A stretch of 64,000 nucleotides of DNA from Desulfonatronospira thiodismutans ASO3-1 (GTDB lineage: Bacteria > Desulfobacterota > Desulfovibrionia > Desulfovibrionales > Desulfonatronovibrionaceae). Positions 28,054 to 36,638 of this stretch are shown here, one piece after another (the first letter of the stretch is position 1; every line of letters starts with the position of its first letter). The notes below the pieces were generated by a model. The model did no database searches. It was not told where the DNA came from and saw nothing but the letters and a program-made list of their open reading frames with translations. The DNA is taken from the NCBI RefSeq assembly GCF_000174435.1, contig NZ_ACJN02000001.1:62001-126000 (forward strand), read 5' to 3'. Position numbers and translations under genes: made by a program.

Positions 28054-29892
28054 ATGAAACTGGGCAGGATATTTATTATCATAACCGCGGGCATATGCCT
28101 GCTGGCCATAGCTGCTTTAACCTATACCACCAACAGAACAATGGAGCGGGAACTGACTTCTGAATACGAAGAAAAAGCAGAGACACTCCTGTTCAGTATG
28201 AAGGCTGTACGCAGCCATATTGGATCAGTTGTACGACCAGAAGCTACTGATCTGCTTGGCGAAGACGAATTCATGGTGGAACTGCAATCCACTTCTTATG
28301 CCGCCAACCAGGTTTTTCAGCAGATCCCGGAAGAGCACAGACACGAAATTACTTTCCGCACCCCCTCCACCAAACCCATGAACCCGGACAACGACGCCAC
28401 CCCGGTGGAAGCAGAACTTATCCGCACCCTGGACCGCATGCACCGCGACGGCAAGGATGAGCTGGAGTGGCGGGGCATTCGCAATGTTGACGGAGAGGAT
28501 TATTACATTATCGCTCAGGGAGAAGAGAACAGGGCGGACTGTCTTCCCTGTCACCGTCAGCCTGAAGATGCACCGGAGTCCATGCGGGAAAGATACCCCT
28601 TTGACTCCCCGCCCCGCCTCGAAGACAGGGTTGAAACCGCAGAGGTGGTCTACATCCCCATGAGTTCCATGTACGAGACAATACGCCAGTCGAATCAGTT
28701 CCTGTTTATAATGGGCGGACTGGGAGTACTGGCCATCATCCTGGGAGTATACCTCTTGTTTTCCAGGCTCATCAGCAGGCCGTTAAACAGCCTGCAGTCC
28801 TATGCCCTGGCCGTTGAGCAGGGAAACCTGGACAGTTCGATACAGGGCAACTTCAAGGGAGAACTGGCCTCTCTGAAAAACTCTGTACAGAGCATGGTAG
28901 TAAAATTAAAGGACAAGATAGATGAGTCTCAAGAAAAATCTCAAGAGGCCGAGACCCAGTCGCAAAAAGCCATGCAGGCTGTAAAAGAAGCTGAAGAGGC
29001 CAAAAAACAGGCTGAAAAAGCCAAAGTGCAGGGCATGCAGCATGCTGCAGACAGCGTGGATGAAATTGTGGAAAAGCTCAATTCCAACCTTCAGGAGTTG
29101 TCCAGACAGGTAAACCACTCTTCACAAAGCGCCAAATCCCAGAACGAAAGGGTTGGGGAAAGCTCCACAGCAATGGAAGAGATGAACGCAACTGTATTGG
29201 AGGTCTCCAGAAACTCCTCGAATGTAGCCCAGAAGGCCGAAGACTCCAAGGAACGAGCCGTTGAGGGCTCCGAGATCGTTCAAAAGGCCGTGGAGGCCAT
29301 TTTGAAGGTCCAGGACCATGCAGGCTCCCTGCGGACCAACCTGGGCAAGCTGGGTGAAGAAGCCGAGGACATCAGCAAGATAATGAACGTCATCGACGAT
29401 ATAGCCGATCAGACCAATCTGCTGGCCCTCAATGCTGCAATCGAGGCCGCCCGGGCCGGAGAGGCCGGACGTGGCTTTGCCGTTGTGGCCGACGAGGTCC
29501 GCAAACTGGCCGAGAAGACCATGAACGCCACCAAGGAGGTAAGCCAGGCCATCTCGTCAATCCAGGACGGAACCAGGACCAACATTGAAGCCATGGAAAG
29601 TGCTGTAGAGGCCGTCCAGGAAGCAACAGAAATGGCCAAGCAGTCAGGCAGGGCACTGGAAGAGATCGTACAGCTCATAAGTGCTGCTGCCGATGAGGTG
29701 CGCTCCATTGCCACGGCTACAGAGCAGCAGTCCACTTCCAGCGAAGAAATAAATGCCAGCCTGGAGGAGATCAGCAGACTCTCCTCAAGCACAGCCGAGG
29801 CCATGGAACATTCGGATCAGGCCATCTCCGAACTGGTCAAGCAGGTGAACATGCTCCAGGACTTAGTGAGAGAACTCAAGGAAGAAAAATAG
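28054..29892 (+). CDS. Methyl-accepting chemotaxis protein with c-type haem sensor domain
   Basis: 612 residues from ATG 28054 (GGAGGAG, 10 nt). N-terminal membrane helix (4-25), periplasmic domain of about 190 residues with CLPCH at 163-167, a CXXCH haem attachment motif within a DUF3365/Tll0287-like domain, a second helix ('[21 protein letters not shown]'), HAMP, then a cytoplasmic signalling coiled coil with the conserved tip '[39 protein letters not shown]'. It should sense redox state, oxygen or a small gas through haem and feed CheA. No che genes are nearby. It ends in its own terminator. Confidence 0.93.
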   Translation: MKLGRIFIIITAGICLLAIAALTYTTNRTMERELTSEYEEKAETLLFSMKAVRSHIGSVVRPEATDLLGEDEFMVELQSTSYAANQVFQQIPEEHRHEITFRTPSTKPMNPDNDATPVEAELIRTLDRMHRDGKDELEWRGIRNVDGEDYYIIAQGEENRADCLPCHRQPEDAPESMRERYPFDSPPRLEDRVETAEVVYIPMSSMYETIRQSNQFLFIMGGLGVLAIILGVYLLFSRLISRPLNSLQSYALAVEQGNLDSSIQGNFKGELASLKNSVQSMVVKLKDKIDESQEKSQEAETQSQKAMQAVKEAEEAKKQAEKAKVQGMQHAADSVDEIVEKLNSNLQELSRQVNHSSQSAKSQNERVGESSTAMEEMNATVLEVSRNSSNVAQKAEDSKERAVEGSEIVQKAVEAILKVQDHAGSLRTNLGKLGEEAEDISKIMNVIDDIADQTNLLALNAAIEAARAGEAGRGFAVVADEVRKLAEKTMNATKEVSQAISSIQDGTRTNIEAMESAVEAVQEATEMAKQSGRALEEIVQLISAAADEVRSIATATEQQSTSSEEINASLEEISRLSSSTAEAMEHSDQAISELVKQVNMLQDLVRELKEEK

Positions 29893-29925
29893 ACCCTGGA
29901 AATAACCGATAAAACAAAGAAACAA

Positions 29926-29960
29926 AAAAGCCGGGCAGGTTAACCTGTCCGGCTTTTTTT
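29926..29960 (+). terminator. Terminator after the chemoreceptor gene
   Basis: AAAAAAGCCGG-GCAGGTTAACCTG-CCGGCTTTTTTT: strong stem and T-run 35-65 nt after the stop. Confidence 0.85.
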
Positions 29961-30056
29961 GCGGCATACCTGCAGTCATGCGCACTTTACCACCTGGTTC
30001 AAAAGCAAATACCGGAAAAATATCTTGCCAGTCCGGGGTAAAACTGGCAATTTATA

Positions 30057-30100
30057 TTACCAGATTCTCAATAAACATTACCAGATTCTCAATAAACATT
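30057..30100. repeat. Tandem duplication of a 21-bp unit
   Basis: TACCAGATTCTCAATAAACAT occurs twice head to tail just before the ATPase gene's ribosome site (CGGAG). Confidence 0.7.
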
Positions 30101-30115
30101 CTCGGAGCCTAACAA

Positions 30116-31423
30116 ATGAAGCAAGTCCTTCAAGAGATAATACTTGATTTTCAGGAACTCCAGCTGGAGACCGGGACGCCCAGACGACTGAAGCTGACAA
30201 CCCTTCCAGGCAAGGCCAGTGTATGTATTGGGGTTCGCCGCTGCGGAAAATCTACGTATCTGTTCCAGATCATGGAACAATTGAAAAGAGACGGGGTGCA
30301 GGCGGAAAACATTCTTTATCTGAACTTTTTCGATGACAGGCTGCATGCCCTGCAGCACATGGGCCTCGAGGTGATTCTGGAAGCCTATTTCGGGTTATAC
30401 CCTGAGAAAAAGAACTCCCGGACGGTCTATTGTTTTTTTGATGAAGTTCAGGCGCTACCAGGCTGGGAGCCCTTTGTTGACAGGCTCATGCGTACCGAGA
30501 AATGCCAGGTCTATTTGACGGGATCTTCCGCCAGGATGCTCTCAAAGGAGATAGCCACGCAGATGCGCGGCCGGGCCATATCCTGGGAGCTTTTCCCTTT
30601 TTCTTTCCGGGAATTTCTTGATGCCAAAGGGATAAAAAGCAGCGGACCACACTCGGCCAAGAAGCGCCTGACCATCCGCAAAGCTTTCGAGGACTACTGG
30701 GAAACCGGTGGCTTCCCCGAGGTCACTGGACTTGAAAAATACTTGCGCCTCAAAATCCACCAGGAGTACTTCCAGGCCGTTCTCTTCAGGGATGTGGTAG
30801 AACGTCACAACATTTCACACCCCAGAGCAGTGACAGATCTGGCCCACCGTCTGATGGATAACATCGCATCCCTTCACACGGTGAACAGACTGACTGGATA
30901 TCTCAAGTCCCTTGGGCACAAGTCCCCGAAAGCAGCTGTATCAGACTACCTGGAGTGGTTCGAAGATGCATTTTTTTTCTTTTCTGTAAGGATCTTCGAC
31001 CCTTCTTTAAGTCGAAGCAAAACAAACCCTAGAAAAATATACTGTATCGATCATTCACTTGTCACCTCAGTAGCTTCAGGTATTCTCATCAACTCCGGTC
31101 ACCTGCTGGAAAACATGATATTTACAGCTCTTCGTCGTCTGACGTCGGATATCTGGTATTATAAAACAGCCAAAGGACTGGAAGTGGATTTTATCATACA
31201 CCTGCAGGATAGATCCCGCCGTTTGATCCAGGTGTGCGAAACATTGTCCCATAAAGACACGAGGACACGGGAACTCCGCGCCCTTGACCAGGCCATGGAG
31301 GAACTGGGCCTTGATTCTGGAACACTGGTTACACGGGACCATGATGAGGACATGGAACTTAATGGAAGGCGAATCGAAATCATTTCCGCCTGGCGCTTTC
31401 TGCTGAGCCTTCCTGATGAGTAA
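30116..31423 (+). CDS. AAA ATPase with DUF4143 domain
   Basis: 435 residues. Walker A GVRRCGKST (about 38-46), Walker B 'YCFFDEVQAL', sensor 'VYLTGSSARML' and 'GRAISWELFPFSFREFL' are typical of the AAA_14/DUF4143 group. The C-terminal DUF4143 region has 'YKTAKGLEVDFII', an endonuclease-like E-V-D motif ('EVDFI'). These stand-alone ATPases are common in archaea and bacteria and are often mobile; the role is unclear (proposed DNA-linked or toxin-like). It has its own terminator (31476-31515). No partner gene. Confidence 0.88.
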   Translation: MKQVLQEIILDFQELQLETGTPRRLKLTTLPGKASVCIGVRRCGKSTYLFQIMEQLKRDGVQAENILYLNFFDDRLHALQHMGLEVILEAYFGLYPEKKNSRTVYCFFDEVQALPGWEPFVDRLMRTEKCQVYLTGSSARMLSKEIATQMRGRAISWELFPFSFREFLDAKGIKSSGPHSAKKRLTIRKAFEDYWETGGFPEVTGLEKYLRLKIHQEYFQAVLFRDVVERHNISHPRAVTDLAHRLMDNIASLHTVNRLTGYLKSLGHKSPKAAVSDYLEWFEDAFFFFSVRIFDPSLSRSKTNPRKIYCIDHSLVTSVASGILINSGHLLENMIFTALRRLTSDIWYYKTAKGLEVDFIIHLQDRSRRLIQVCETLSHKDTRTRELRALDQAMEELGLDSGTLVTRDHDEDMELNGRRIEIISAWRFLLSLPDE

Positions 31424-31475
31424 GAGGAGTCCTGTGTGCCATATCCTATTTTTTTGCAGCAACGATAACCCCGCA

Positions 31476-31515
31476 GAAAAAAAGCCGGGCTGGTTAACCT
31501 GTCCGGCTTTTTTTT
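31476..31515. terminator. Bidirectional terminator between the ATPase gene and thiC
   Basis: AAAAAAAGCCGG...GGTTAACC...CCGGCTTTTTTTT, nearly the same hairpin as at 29926-29960. It serves both convergent genes. Confidence 0.85.
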
Positions 31516-31537
31516 GTCACATGCTTTCAACTGCACA

Positions 31538-32830
31538 TCAGGATTCTGCCTGAAGTGCCTGTGTCTCCTCGGAAGTCTTCACTGCGCAGAGCTTGCCGCA
31601 CATGGAACAGGTCCTCCCGTCTTCTGCTATCTGCATCCTGCTGCGCACCAGGTCCGGATCCAGGGCACTTTTTATCATGCCCTCCCAGTCCAGGGTCTGG
31701 CGGCAGTGTGCCATCTTCCGGTCCTTATCAGCAGAACCGGGAAGCCCCTTGCTCAAGTCGGCTATATGCCCTGCAATCCTGGCGGCCATCACTCCCTGGT
31801 AGACATCATCCTCTGCCGGCAGAGCCAGGTGCTCGGCCGGGGTGACGTAGCACAGAAAGTCAGCCCCGGCTGCTCCGGCTACGGCTCCGCCGATTGCCGA
31901 GGTAATATGGTCGTAGCCTGCAGCAATATCCGTGGGCAGGGGCCCCAGGATATAAAAAGGAGCATTGCGGCAGAGCTTTTTCTGCAGCTGGATCTGGGTT
32001 TTTATTTCATTCAGGGGCACATGGCCCGGACCCTCGATCATGACCTGCACCCCGCGTTCAAAGGCCCTGCCGGCCAGCTCGGCCAGGATCATGAGCTCTT
32101 CCACCTGGGCCCCGTCCAGTGAATCTTCGATGCAGCCGGGACGAAACCCGTCCCCCAGGCTCAAGGTCACGTCATACTTTTCAGCAATATCCAAAAGGGC
32201 ATCAAAGTCCTGGTACAAAGGATTTTCCTGCCCGTTGGCCCTTATCCACTGCATGTGCATGGAGCCGCCGCGGCTGACGCAGGGCATAATGCGTTTGAAA
32301 TGCTCCAGCCTCTGAACCGATTGCGTGGTTATCCCGCAATGCACCGTTATATAATCCACTCCCTGGCTGCACTGCAGTTCTATTTCCCGGAACAGCTCCT
32401 CAGGAGTTATGTCGTGCATGGGCCGGCCATGCCTGAGCATTTTGGCGGCCAGTCCGTAAATGGGCACGGTACCCAGCATGACAGGGCTTTTTTTCAGAAA
32501 CATCCAGCGAAGCTGGTCCAGGTCTCCGCCGGTGGATAGATCCATTATGGAATCCGCCCCGGCCCTTAATGCAGCCGCGAGCTTCTTCTCCTCTGCAGCC
32601 ATGTCGGCGCATTCTCCGCTGGTGCCCAGATTGGCGTTGACCTTGGTCTTGAGTCCTTCGCCAATGGCTTTTATTGAGGCGAAGTCGTGCACTGCGTTTT
32701 TGGGCAGCACCGCCCTGCCCCGGGCGATGAGGCTGCAAAGATCCTCGGCGCTTATGGGCTCGCCTTCTGCCGCAGTGTGCATCTCCGGGGTGACAACCCC
32801 GGCCCTGGCCTTTTGAAGCTGTGTTTTCAT
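31538..32830 (-). CDS. thiC: Phosphomethylpyrimidine synthase ThiC
   Basis: 430 residues, ATG with AGGAGG 6 nt upstream. A radical-SAM enzyme converting aminoimidazole ribotide to HMP-phosphate, the pyrimidine half of thiamine. Visible: 'NANLGTSGECAD', 'DSIMDLSTGGDL', 'DYITVHCGITTQ', 'SRGGSMHMQWI', 'GDGFRPGCIEDSLD', 'IEGPGHVPL' and the C-terminal cluster motif 'CSMCGKLC'. It is the short, anaerobe-type ThiC (about 430 aa) without the N-terminal extension of the E. coli enzyme. Preceded by a TPP riboswitch. Confidence 0.96.
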   Translation of the reverse strand: MKTQLQKARAGVVTPEMHTAAEGEPISAEDLCSLIARGRAVLPKNAVHDFASIKAIGEGLKTKVNANLGTSGECADMAAEEKKLAAALRAGADSIMDLSTGGDLDQLRWMFLKKSPVMLGTVPIYGLAAKMLRHGRPMHDITPEELFREIELQCSQGVDYITVHCGITTQSVQRLEHFKRIMPCVSRGGSMHMQWIRANGQENPLYQDFDALLDIAEKYDVTLSLGDGFRPGCIEDSLDGAQVEELMILAELAGRAFERGVQVMIEGPGHVPLNEIKTQIQLQKKLCRNAPFYILGPLPTDIAAGYDHITSAIGGAVAGAAGADFLCYVTPAEHLALPAEDDVYQGVMAARIAGHIADLSKGLPGSADKDRKMAHCRQTLDWEGMIKSALDPDLVRSRMQIAEDGRTCSMCGKLCAVKTSEETQALQAES

Positions 32831-32835
32831 GAGAG

Positions 32836-32859
32836 TCCTCCTGTGATGGATTTCAGGAG
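32836..32859 (-). promoter_or_regulatory. Hairpin masking the thiC ribosome site
   Basis: On the minus strand CCTCCTG...CAGGAGG forms a perfect 7-bp stem with a 10-nt loop, and the 3' arm is the Shine-Dalgarno sequence of thiC. No T-run follows the aptamer, so control is probably at translation. Confidence 0.7.
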
Positions 32860-32937
32860 GGAAGAGGTAAGCTGACCTGGGGGAACACCGGCCCTGAGCA
32901 GGGTCCGGAAGTGAAAAGTCCTTGGTCGATTGCTCGC

Positions 32938-33014
32938 CAATCCCTCCGCCGGTATTATCCGGATCAGGTTCTTGGGGTGCTTCTCAGCCCTTATCCCGAT
33001 AAGGGCGCCCCCTG
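32938..33014 (-). promoter_or_regulatory. TPP riboswitch upstream of thiC
   Basis: Reverse complement: GGGCTGAGAAGCACCCC, AAGAACCTGATCCGGATAATACCGGCGGAGGGA, the THI-box consensus, closed by CAGGGGGCGCCC at the 5' side. Confidence 0.95.
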
Positions 33015-33080
33015 GCGTTTAGATCAAGAGTAAAACATATAATCGCATACAGGGCAAGTAAAATAATTTATCATCTGAAG

Positions 33081-33256
33081 GTAACCATTCAGGGGGTCCT
33101 CGGTGGTGATTACTGGCACAAGGCCTGGGGACTGTCCCTCGCTGTGTAGGTCTGTGCAGGATCACGGAATTTTGCGCTTGTAATATTGGTGATTGTGAAG
33201 GCAATGTGTCGCGGGGACTGTCCCCAGGCCGATTTCGGCACCCCCTGAATGGTTAC
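33081..33256. repeat. MITE-like element copy B (176 bp, inverted relative to A and D)
   Basis: GTAACCATTCAGGGGGT...CACCCCCTGAATGGTTAC with internal GGGGACTGTCCC palindromes. Its reverse complement aligns along its length with 52654-52830. It lies just beyond the thiC riboswitch. Confidence 0.85.
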
Positions 33257-33467
33257 AGTCAAAGTGATGCCAGTTGGCGGCATGGTAAGTAATCTGAACT
33301 GGTCCAGAATTCGCTTAAGACCGGGAAAGAGATGGCCTCTTCCCTTCATGGCCCTTCACCTGTCCAATGAAATAATGCAGCAGTCCAGATTTGCTGAATT
33401 TCACCGGGATGCTCTTCATGGTGGATATTTCTTATTCTTCAGACAGAGAATCAGCTAACAGAAATAT

Positions 33468-33752
33468 CTACTCTCTCTTCCTTGTTCCGGCCATCCTGTA
33501 TATCTCTTTATCCCTTCTTGGACCTACAGCCAGAACATAAACCTGTTCCTGGAAAACCCTGGACACAACCCTGCAGTCCCCAACACTGAGTTTTCTGAAA
33601 TCAGTCAGATTTCCGGACAGAGGGAGGCCAAAATCCAGAGGAGCACGGGTCAGCTTGGAATCTATGGCTCTGACGACCCGACCGGCCATAGCTGGACCAA
33701 GACTTAACAGGTCCTCTTCAACATCCTGGTGGTAAATTACAGTCCAGGTCAC
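33468..33752 (-). CDS. RelE/ParE-superfamily toxin
   Basis: 94 residues, start overlapping the antitoxin stop by 4 nt. 'WTVIYHQDVEEDLLSLGPAMAGRVVRAID', 'GLPLSGNLTDFRKLSVGDCRVVSRV' and 'VYVLAVGPRRDKEIYRMAG' are the RelE fold core, with late Arg/Lys residues typical of ribosome-dependent mRNA interferases. It forms a toxin-antitoxin pair with the upstream gene. Confidence 0.88.
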   Translation of the reverse strand: MTWTVIYHQDVEEDLLSLGPAMAGRVVRAIDSKLTRAPLDFGLPLSGNLTDFRKLSVGDCRVVSRVFQEQVYVLAVGPRRDKEIYRMAGTRKRE

Positions 33753-34018
33753 CTGGAAAATCTCTCCATGATCTGTTCATGGGACAGAGCTTTTTTCGGG
33801 TCAAAAGTTTCCTGCCGGACCAGGGCAAGAGAGGCCATCCGCAAATCTTCAAGCTCCTCCTGCATGGCCTGGAAAGCTTCCATGGACAAAAGCACCGCCT
33901 TGGGAGAGTTGTTTTTCAGGACTATCATCTTTTCCATCTCACCTCTGTCAAAAGCGTCCAGGGTTGCGGATGTTTTCTTGGACAGGTTGGTAGCAGAGAT
34001 GTATTCATCTTGTCTCAT
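33749..34018 (-). CDS. Antitoxin of the RelE-type module (RelB/Phd-like)
   Basis: 89 residues. N-terminal DNA-binding half 'YISATNLSKKTSATLDAFDRGEMEKMIVLKNNSPKAVLLSMEAFQAM' is a Phd/YefM-like fold ('KNNSPKAVLLS'), followed by a helical toxin-neutralising tail. Gene order antitoxin then toxin with ATGA overlap is standard. It probably autorepresses. No clear operator palindrome was seen at 34019-34060. Confidence 0.85.
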   Translation of the reverse strand: MRQDEYISATNLSKKTSATLDAFDRGEMEKMIVLKNNSPKAVLLSMEAFQAMQEELEDLRMASLALVRQETFDPKKALSHEQIMERFSR

Positions 34019-34260
34019 AATTATACCCTCTTTTACAGAACAATAATTCTGAAAATAATCCGATTTTATGCAATCGTCAAGACATGCACCCTGAAGTACC
34101 TGAAGAGCATCCCGGTTAAATCGCTTCGGGGGATATGAATATTAAGGCCCTTTCAAAAACAATATGCAAGACACAAGGTCGAAATCACCAAAGAATACAA
34201 CTTGACCTTGCTCCAGACAGAGTTTACATAAAAAAGTATAAACTATGTCCCGGAGGCACC

Positions 34261-34497
34261 ATGAAAACAACGGCCAAGGACTTAAGGTTTTTCTCCAGGG
34301 AAATCCTGGACACAGTCAGCAGAGGGGAAGAAGTGATTATCACCTACCGCGGCAAACCCTGCGCCAGACTTGTCCCTTACCAGGCAGCCAAGGACGATGA
34401 GTACAAGGAAAAATTGTTCGGAATGTGGCAGGATAACGAATCTGTTGCAGATGTGGATGGCTACATTCGAAGATTACGCCAGGGAAGATTCGCATGA
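34261..34497 (+). CDS. Phd/YefM-family antitoxin (VapB role)
   Basis: 78 residues from ATG 34261, which has CGGAGG 5 nt upstream; the longer frame to 34135 lacks one. 'KDLRFFSREILDTVSRGEEVIITYRGKPCARLVPY' is the Phd/YefM DNA-binding fold. The last 35 residues would wrap the toxin. An imperfect inverted repeat (AGTTTA...TAAACT, about 34222-34246) before the ribosome site could be the operator. Overlaps the toxin gene by 4 nt. Confidence 0.88.
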   Translation: MKTTAKDLRFFSREILDTVSRGEEVIITYRGKPCARLVPYQAAKDDEYKEKLFGMWQDNESVADVDGYIRRLRQGRFA

Positions 34498-34871
34498 TCT
34501 TGGATACAGACGTCCTGATCTGGTATCTTAAGGGTAACCAGAATGCATTTCGAATCATCGAGGAGTCGGAATACTTCTACATCTCTGTGGTGACCTACAT
34601 GGAGCTGGTCCAGGGCATGAGAAACAAGCAAGAACTGGCCACTCTGCGCAAAGCCCTGCATGCATGGAAAACTCAGATTCTGTATATTTCCGAGGAAATC
34701 TCCATAAAAGCCATGTTCTATGTTGAGGAGCACTTTCTCAGCCACTCCGTCCAGCTGGCAGATGCCCTGATTGCAGCTACTGCACAGGTGCATGCACAGC
34801 CTGTCCTCACTGGTAACGATAAACATTACAGGGCCCTGAAAGGCCTTGAAATCAAGAAATTTCAGCCGTAG
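34494..34871 (+). CDS. vapC: PIN-domain toxin, VapC family
   Basis: 125 residues. PIN ribonuclease acidic residues in 'MILDTDVLIWYLKG' (Asp), 'SVVTYMELVQGM' (Glu), 'HSVQLADALIAATA' (Asp) and 'LTGNDKHY' (Asp). It cleaves RNA when unopposed. Coupled to the Phd-like antitoxin by an ATGA overlap. Confidence 0.92.
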   Translation: MILDTDVLIWYLKGNQNAFRIIEESEYFYISVVTYMELVQGMRNKQELATLRKALHAWKTQILYISEEISIKAMFYVEEHFLSHSVQLADALIAATAQVHAQPVLTGNDKHYRALKGLEIKKFQP

Positions 34872-34891
34872 CCCTGAATAATCATCAGCAG

Positions 34892-35565
34892 CTAATTCTT
34901 GAACGGCCGGTACAACGGATCTCCCACCAGGACCATCTTCCAGGACCAGGATGGTATGGAATTAAAATAGACTTCTGCCAGACTAAGACGCCCGTCCGTA
35001 AGCAGGGCAAAAAGATCTCCGGAGGGGGAAAGGCCTGCACGTACGGCTCGCCCACCGGCCCCAGAGTGGCAGCTACACCTTCTTCCAGCATCCTCTTGCA
35101 CCAGTACTCTCCCCTTCTCAGGCTCTGGCACTCCTGGCTGGCAATATGATACCCCACAGAACCAGGCTGCCATTCAAAGGCCGGCACATACCTGGCCAGA
35201 CTGTACCAGCCCGCATACAGGGCTGCTTCAGGGCAGTCCCCGGGCTGAAAAAGCGCGCTGGTCTCCTCAACTGTTACCGGCATAATGTCATTGGACTGCA
35301 GATGCAGCGCAGCCTGGTGCAGGGAGTAATCATACAGGCCGTAGCCCCCCTGGGGACGCTCATCAGGCATGGGCCATCTGGCGTCAAAGTATGCCCTGCC
35401 CTGCAGGCCTGCTTCCTCTGTCTGGATCTTGTTGGCCACTACCAGGATCTCCTCGGGCTTGAGAGAAGCCCCGGCCTCTTTCTGCTGCAGAAAGCTTACT
35501 GCCATCACCACAACAATCATCAAAAAAACAAAACCGTATCTGTTGATAAACATAAGCCTTGCCAT
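34892..35565 (-). pseudogene. Broken TIGR03790-like (exosortase-associated) gene
   Basis: The 226-residue frame starts with a signal peptide ('YGFVFLMIVVVMAVSFL...GASLKPEEILVVANK'), then jumps straight to 'GLQGRAYFDARWP', 'GYGLYDYSL', 'FQPGDCPEAALYAGWYSLARYV', 'EWQPGSVGYHIAS' and 'GVAATLGPVGEPYVQAFPPPE'. In family members I recall, a stretch of about 200 residues separates the first two motifs, so an internal deletion is likely. Near 35020-35035 the frame also shifts: the expected ending 'LAEVYFNSIPSW...LVGDPLYRPFKN' is in the next frame and stops at 34892. TIGR03790 proteins occur in genomes with exosortase, consistent with XrtD at 49-50.7 kb. Confidence 0.7.
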
Positions 35566-35812
35566 TGATTACAAATTGCTGACTGTATATTCCCTCAAAG
35601 CCCTGAACATCGTCGTAGCCTGTTTGCACATATAGCGCTTGACGCGAAATATGCAAAAAATGTCCATTAAAATACCTGTATGCTTTTCCCAGTTCAAAAA
35701 CAAGATATCGGTGTTTACCAAACGGATTCCCGAGGATGAAACCGATACTTTCAATTGCAGGCTTTATCTCACGACATGCGTTTTTTAAAACTTCTTTCTA
35801 TGCCCTTTTTTC
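35566..35812. other. Spacer with a REP copy and the left 65-bp flank of IS66
   Basis: No gene. A degenerate RAYT-type REP (TTGCACATATAGCGC...GCGAAATATGCAA) is at 35624-35656. The 65-bp flank repeat is at 35748-35812 and abuts the IS66 end. Confidence 0.7.
35748..35812. repeat. 65-bp exact direct repeat, left flank of IS66
   Basis: Begins CTTTCAATTGCAGG and ends GCCCTTTTTTC, directly touching the IS66 left end (GTAAGCGTCC at 35813). The identical second copy (38296-38360) starts directly after the right end. Confidence 0.9.
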
Positions 35813-35890
35813 GTAAGCGTCCATTTAACCCCATCTTTTTTTCTCCGCCTGATGTGCTAATGGTCTCCCAAATACCAAGGAGGAGCCGTT

Positions 35891-36232
35891 ATGCAAACCA
35901 AGTCACAGAAGTACACGCCTGAGGAGCGGGCCGGATTCTGGTCCGCGCATATCAACAAGTGGAGGCAGGGCAGCCTGACCAAAGCCGAATACTGCCGCAG
36001 GGCAGAACTGTCCAAGCATGCCTTCTATTACTGGTGCAAAAAGCTTGGGCACACCAATTCCAGGAAAACCCAGGAGGAAAATGCCATCGTGCCGGTGCCC
36101 CTGAAGGTTGTCCAGGAGAAAACCCATACGCCTCTGCGCCTGATGGTCAATAGTTACCAAGTGGATATCCCGGGTGATTTCCAGCAGGAAGTACTGGCCA
36201 AGCTTGTCCGTACTCTGGAGGAGATCACGTGA
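35891..36232 (+). CDS. tnpA: IS66 TnpA (accessory, helix-turn-helix)
   Basis: 113 residues with GGAGG ribosome site. 'WRQGSLTKAEYCRRAELSKHAFYYWCKKLG' is the IS66 OrfA helix-turn-helix. It is required for transposition together with TnpB. Ends in ATGA-type overlap with tnpB (GTGATCGCG). Confidence 0.92.
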   Translation: MQTKSQKYTPEERAGFWSAHINKWRQGSLTKAEYCRRAELSKHAFYYWCKKLGHTNSRKTQEENAIVPVPLKVVQEKTHTPLRLMVNSYQVDIPGDFQQEVLAKLVRTLEEIT

Positions 36233-36580
36233 TCGCGGTAAGTCAGGCCAAGGTGTATCTGGTCACCGGACATACCGACATGCGCAAGGCCATAGACGGG
36301 TTGTCCATCATGGTCCAGGCTCAGCTGGAGCATGACCCCTTTTCCGGTCATCTGTTTGTCTTCTGCAACAGGCAGCGAACCATCATCAAGATCCTGTACT
36401 GGGACACAAACGGTTTTTGCCTGTGGCAAAAGCGCCTGGAGAAGCAAAGCTTCAAGTGGCCTGCATCAAAGCAGGAAGTTATGGAGCTTGATGCGAGGCA
36501 GCTTGTCTGGCTTTTAGACGGTCTGGACCCTGTGCAGGTCAGGGGGGCACAAAGAGTTAAAATTTTCCACATTATTTTAG
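36229..36580 (+). pseudogene. tnpB: IS66 TnpB with a frameshift in a G6 tract
   Basis: The frame starts 'AVSQAKVYLVTGHTDMRKAIDGL' and is normal to 'LLDGLDPVQVRG', including 'ILYWDTNGFCLWQKRLEKQSF'. At 36542-36547 six G occur. With five, the protein would end 'RGHKELKFSTLF' and stop at 36580 (116 aa, usual length). As read, it continues in the wrong frame to 36732, into tnpC. It may be a real mutation, a programmed slip, or a base-calling error. Confidence 0.8.
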
Positions 36581-36638
36581 ATTTTTTGAAAAAAAAGCTT
36601 GCAATTCCAAATGTTTGTGTGTATAGGAATACTCAGTT

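Noticed and set aside
34135-34260. N-terminal extension of the Phd-like antitoxin
   Set aside because: The internal ATG has a strong ribosome site and the extension contains the probable operator and promoter.
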